DNA from: an uncultured Prevotella sp.
Lineage (GTDB): Bacteria; Bacteroidota; Bacteroidia; Bacteroidales; Bacteroidaceae
NCBI GenBank assembly: GCA_900315035.1
Contig: OMXO01000016.1
Span: 1 to 58,024, forward strand
Length of the DNA stretch: 58,024 bases
Direction: 5' to 3'
Both the position numbers and the translations under genes were made by a program. This document shows, piece by piece, positions 54,939-58,024 of the stretch. Position 1 is the first letter of the stretch. Each line of letters starts with the position of its first letter. The notes below the pieces were generated by a model. That model worked only from the letters and a program-made list of their open reading frames with translations, was not told the DNA's origin and made no database searches.

Positions 54939-57687
54939 GACTGTCATCCTTTTCGAGACCAAGTTTCTGACGGATTCGGTAGCGGCTGATTTCTACGCCT
55001 CGTGTGGAGATGTTCTGTAACGGAGCAATCTCTTTCGATTGCAGTCCCATACGGATGTAAGCACAGAGCATTTTTTCCTTGTGAGAGAGTTGAGGGAAAC
55101 GCTGGGTAAGCGTTTGCAGGAAATGATGGTGAACGGCATCGAATGAATCCTTGAAGGCATCAAGGTCCTCATCGTGTTCGATATTGGTGTCAATCTGACT
55201 TATCAGACGGACAATGCGACGCTTCGAGGCCGGAAGATTTTCCTCGTTAAGCCCGTTGTTGAGACTGATGGCTGTCTTGCGTATTTCCTGAAGCATCTCA
55301 TTCTTGCGAACGATATTCATGCGCGAGCGTACCAGTTCGTCTTGCTTGGAACGCAGTTCTATTTCCAGTTTCTCTTCGCGCAACGTCTCAATCTCCTCCT
55401 CGCGCTCTTGTATCTGTTCGTCTTTCTGTGCTATCAGCCTCTGGCGACTTTCCAGTAATCGGCGATAGGCTATCCAACCAAGTGCCGACAATAGCAGAGC
55501 ATAGAGCAGCCATGCCCACCATGAGCGATACCAAGGTGGCAGGATGGTGAAATGAAACTCCGTCTCTTCTGCCTGCCGACTACCTGTGGTGATGACGCGC
55601 AGTCTAAAGGTGTAGTCGCCTTCAGGCAGGTTAGTGTATTCCTTGATACGACGATGGGAATAGGGGCTCCAGTCTTCTTCCGCCGGCCCGTCAAGCCGAT
55701 AACTGTACAATACGGTTTTGGCAGGATCGTAACTGCTGGCACTATACTCCAGACGGATAGCATTGTCGCCCCATCTGATGATGGCTGGTTGCTGACAGCC
55801 GTAGAAGAGGGTATCAGCATTCTGGCCGATAAACACCTTCCGGATATAGGGAAGAACCACGCTGTCACTACGATGAGTCAAGTGGTCCTGTGCCAGATTC
55901 AGCGAGGCGAAACCCTCTTCTGTGCCGATGATAGCATGATGGCCTGAGAGACTGACACTTTCGAAATCCTCCATCAGCCAGTCATTCAGGAAGCCCTCGT
56001 TGTGTTTCCCTCCGACAACATGAATAGTACCATCGGCCGCATACCAGATGTTTCCTTTTGCATCTTGATGAATATAGGTATAGGCCGTGTGCCCGCTTAA
56101 CCGTTCTTCGAGTTTAGTGTATGGTTCCAGACGGTCGTGAGGCATATCATAACGGAAGAGCCCTTGGCGGCTGGCGATGACTGTCTGGCCGTCAACCCTG
56201 GCCATACATACATTGTTGCCCTTGGGCAGTTGCTCTGAGTTGTAGCATTTCTCTTTGGTTACCTCTCTGAGGTCGTTGCTAAGCGTAAGGCGGAAAAGCC
56301 CTTTCTCCTTGTTTGCTACCCAAACGGCACCTGTTCCATCTTCTACATAAAATGACTTGGCCGAAATATCGGTACCTTTTATTTCCTCTGCCATCACCCA
56401 GTCCTGCCCCTGTCGCCGCATCAGGCGCAACCCCCAGTAGGAGGCTGTGAGTAATACGTCATCACGCCCAACGGAACGCACACCCCATACGCCGCGATTC
56501 TCATAACGGGTAATGCGGTCGCGGTCGAAGGAGAGGAAGAAACGTCGTCCACCACAGAAAAGACGCCCGTCGATGGTATCGAGACAGAGCACTTGGCTGC
56601 CTGTGCCTTCGATAAGACGGATGCCATTGTCTGTCATTTCATAGAGTCCCTGGTTGGTGCCGAGATAGAGTTTTCCGTTATAGTTGATGCTGCAATAACC
56701 GCTGCCCACGGGCGACTGTCGGCTATTAAGGAATCGCAGAGGCGAGCGCAATGGGATACAGTCGATGCCGTTGTCGAGACAGAGCCATAGGTTCTGATCG
56801 CGATCGAAAGTGGTACTAATCACACTCTTGTTCTGCAGTCCGCTGGCAATAGTCAGGCGTTCAGCAGTATCGGCCTTCAGATCCAGCAGAATCACGCCAT
56901 TCTGCATGGTTCCTAATGCCAGCATATCGCCATACAAGGTACCCGATGACAAGCGTTCTCCCCTGATCATCCCGTCAGCAGCCGTATGAAGAGGGGTCAG
57001 ATGATGGTCGGTATAGACGAACAGCCCGCAGTCGCTACTCACGAGCAATAGCTTCCCATGACCATAGGGAAGAATGCTAACGATACTGGAAGTCTCACTG
57101 ACGTTGACGCCCTGGACTTGGTGGAACTCGCGCCCTGCCAACGTAAACAGACCACGTGAGGTGACGGCATACAGGCGGTTATAGGCCACAGCAGAAAAGC
57201 TGAGTCCGGTAGGACATTCTATTCTGTGCTTGCTGTCGTTCACATAGAGTGCGTCATCACTCTGATAATAAGTATCGGTGCCTATGCGATGGATATGCCA
57301 GACATTCATCTGCCCGCCCTTCTCCACACTTTCGGACAATCGTTCATAGACGAGCCGCCCTTTCTGATTACGGACGAACCGCCCGAACTGTCCCAAGGCT
57401 CCTACATAGACCGTATCACCCTCGGCCCTGACGGCTCTCACCTTCGGGTTACCAGGCAGAGAGTATGTCGTCCAGCTGCTACCGTCGAACTCCAACAATC
57501 CCTTATTGTTGGCAAAGTACATCCACCCTTGCCTACTCTGGCTGACCTGCCAGTTCTGATTGCCAGAACGGTACAACTGGCGCGAGTAGTTGACTACCGC
57601 CCGCTGCCACAGATTCTCTGCCTCTACCGGAAGTATTTCCACCAGCAGAACCACCATTGCCACTATAGATATACAGGTCTTTCTCAT
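54913..57687 (-). CDS. Reg_prop/Y_Y_Y membrane regulator with LuxR-type HTH
   Basis: A 924-residue one-component regulator: signal peptide (~1-23), a beta-propeller of Reg_prop-like repeats (~40-640; 'NLWLCLDNGIDCIPL', 'GNIWYAADG'), a Y_Y_Y domain (~655-725), transmembrane helix (~727-748), a highly charged coiled coil (~750-800) and a C-terminal LuxR-like HTH (~865-915; 'LSHKEKMLCAYIRMGLQSKEIAPLQNISTRGVEISRYRIRQKLGL'). It shares the HTCS sensor layout but has no kinase or receiver. It probably senses a breakdown product of the polyuronide locus and binds DNA directly from the membrane. A TATCTTTG element 8 nt before the ATG predicts an almost leaderless mRNA. Confidence 0.87.
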   Translation of the reverse strand: MRKTCISIVAMVVLLVEILPVEAENLWQRAVVNYSRQLYRSGNQNWQVSQSRQGWMYFANNKGLLEFDGSSWTTYSLPGNPKVRAVRAEGDTVYVGALGQFGRFVRNQKGRLVYERLSESVEKGGQMNVWHIHRIGTDTYYQSDDALYVNDSKHRIECPTGLSFSAVAYNRLYAVTSRGLFTLAGREFHQVQGVNVSETSSIVSILPYGHGKLLLVSSDCGLFVYTDHHLTPLHTAADGMIRGERLSSGTLYGDMLALGTMQNGVILLDLKADTAERLTIASGLQNKSVISTTFDRDQNLWLCLDNGIDCIPLRSPLRFLNSRQSPVGSGYCSINYNGKLYLGTNQGLYEMTDNGIRLIEGTGSQVLCLDTIDGRLFCGGRRFFLSFDRDRITRYENRGVWGVRSVGRDDVLLTASYWGLRLMRRQGQDWVMAEEIKGTDISAKSFYVEDGTGAVWVANKEKGLFRLTLSNDLREVTKEKCYNSEQLPKGNNVCMARVDGQTVIASRQGLFRYDMPHDRLEPYTKLEERLSGHTAYTYIHQDAKGNIWYAADGTIHVVGGKHNEGFLNDWLMEDFESVSLSGHHAIIGTEEGFASLNLAQDHLTHRSDSVVLPYIRKVFIGQNADTLFYGCQQPAIIRWGDNAIRLEYSASSYDPAKTVLYSYRLDGPAEEDWSPYSHRRIKEYTNLPEGDYTFRLRVITTGSRQAEETEFHFTILPPWYRSWWAWLLYALLLSALGWIAYRRLLESRQRLIAQKDEQIQEREEEIETLREEKLEIELRSKQDELVRSRMNIVRKNEMLQEIRKTAISLNNGLNEENLPASKRRIVRLISQIDTNIEHDEDLDAFKDSFDAVHHHFLQTLTQRFPQLSHKEKMLCAYIRMGLQSKEIAPLQNISTRGVEISRYRIRQKLGLEKDDSLTEFLQQL

Positions 57688-57694
57688 TTGTTTG

Positions 57695-57702
57695 CAAAGA
57701 TA
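57695..57702 (-). promoter_or_regulatory. Predicted -7 element of the LuxR-type regulator gene
   Basis: TATCTTTG on the minus strand, with TTCG 20 nt upstream as a poor -33. The ATG follows 7 nt after the element, so the leader is at most a few bases. Confidence 0.6.
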
Positions 57703-57743
57703 CGAAATAATGCCGAGAAAGACGAACTATTTTAGAACATTAA

Positions 57744-57931
57744 CACAAGGGGACATCTTGTCAGCCCAAGGAGCGCTCATCCATCACGCTCTACTACCTC
57801 AACGGCTACGACATCAAGGAGATTGCAGCCATTACCGAGACCTCCATCGCGCCACAGCCCGCGAACGCTATGAGTTGCTGCTGCAGCGTTGTCCCGGCAT
57901 CGTTGAGCATCTTGGATCATGGGGTCTCTAA
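57744..57931 (+). pseudogene. Sigma-70 region 4 remnant, frameshifted
   Basis: From 57762 one frame reads 'KERSSITLYYLNGYDIKEIAAITETSIA', a sigma-factor region 4 helix-turn-helix of the ECF kind. Around 57848 the homology moves to the next frame ('ATARERYELLLQRCPGIVEHLG'), ending at 57931. There is no start codon or region 2, and a stop lies just upstream at 57741. It looks like the 3' end of a decayed sigma-factor gene. Confidence 0.65.
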
Positions 57932-57940
57932 TTTTGCGCT

Positions 57941-57957
57941 CTGATAGAATATATCAG
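57941..57957. promoter_or_regulatory. Dyad CTGATA-N5-TATCAG upstream of the last promoter
   Basis: A 6-bp inverted repeat ends 8 nt before the -33 element at 57966. Its position fits an operator for the gene starting beyond the window. Confidence 0.35.
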
Positions 57958-57965
57958 TGAAGAAT

Positions 57966-57997
57966 TTGCTTTATCACGGCCAAATCCTTACCTTTGT
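57966..57997 (+). promoter_or_regulatory. Consensus promoter for a gene beyond the window
   Basis: TTTG (57966-57969), exactly 20 nt, TACCTTTG (57990-57997): a full match to the Bacteroidota -33/-7 consensus. A purine-rich AGAAGGAGGAAG segment follows. Confidence 0.75.
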
Positions 57998-58024
57998 TGT
58001 CAGAAGGAGGAAGAGGCCGACAGG

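Overview
The window looks like a chromosomal carbohydrate-use region from a Bacteroidota species, most likely Prevotellaceae (Prevotella/Segatella/Xylanibacter type). The reasons are two SusC/SusD pairs, hybrid two-component regulators, SusR-like regulators, many signal-peptide or lipoprotein glycoside hydrolases, a 'YDLSGR' type C-terminal tail, and promoters of the Bacteroidota type (TTTG, about 20 nt, TAnnTTTG). No tRNA, rRNA, CRISPR array or intact mobile element was seen.

Layout. (A) 2-5843, + strand: a tight five-gene fucose operon with a GH29 fucosidase (5' end outside the window), an aldo/keto reductase of the L-galactose/L-fucose dehydrogenase type, a zinc alcohol dehydrogenase, a retaining-type GH97 and the fucose:proton symporter FucP. 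It ends in a strong bidirectional terminator. (B) 5883-15120, - strand: two paralogous CE1-like esterases (the second in an operon with a GH3). Between them lies an uncharacterised DNA-repair-associated pair, a DUF4130/TIGR03915 protein and a TIGR03916 radical SAM protein, separated by a lipoprotein gene and a repeat-rich 0.5 kb spacer. (C) 15219-28994: a broken SusD remnant, a SusA-like neopullulanase, a giant hybrid sensor (HTCS) divergent from a GH115 alpha-glucuronidase, a GH9, and a second HTCS with a periplasmic-binding sensor that has no visible ATPase domain. Regions B and C together look like a xylan/hemicellulose locus that has lost its SusC/D pair. (D) 29012-44186: a Sus-type starch locus (SusB-like GH97, SusC, SusD, a SusE/F-like protein with four starch-binding-like repeats, two GH13 amylases) flanked on both sides by SusR-like regulators on the opposite strand. 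(E) 44187-57687: a second polysaccharide locus (SusC, SusD, small lipoprotein, an alginate-lyase-like/GH88 fusion, GH2) with a Reg_prop/Y_Y_Y/LuxR-type membrane regulator converging on it. This set suggests a glucuronan-like or other polyuronide substrate. (F) 57744-58024: a frameshifted sigma-factor region 4 remnant and a textbook promoter for a gene beyond the edge.

How they work together: surface SusC/D systems and lipoprotein enzymes capture and cut glycans, periplasmic GH97, GH3, GH115, GH2 and GH88 enzymes finish the oligosaccharides, and membrane-spanning one-protein regulators sense the products. The strongest second-look items are the HTCS without an ATPase domain, the 11-bp-period heptamer arrays at 8409-8595, the split radical SAM/DUF4130 pair, the lyase-GH88 locus, and a candidate small RNA ending in an 18-bp hairpin at 44616-44659.
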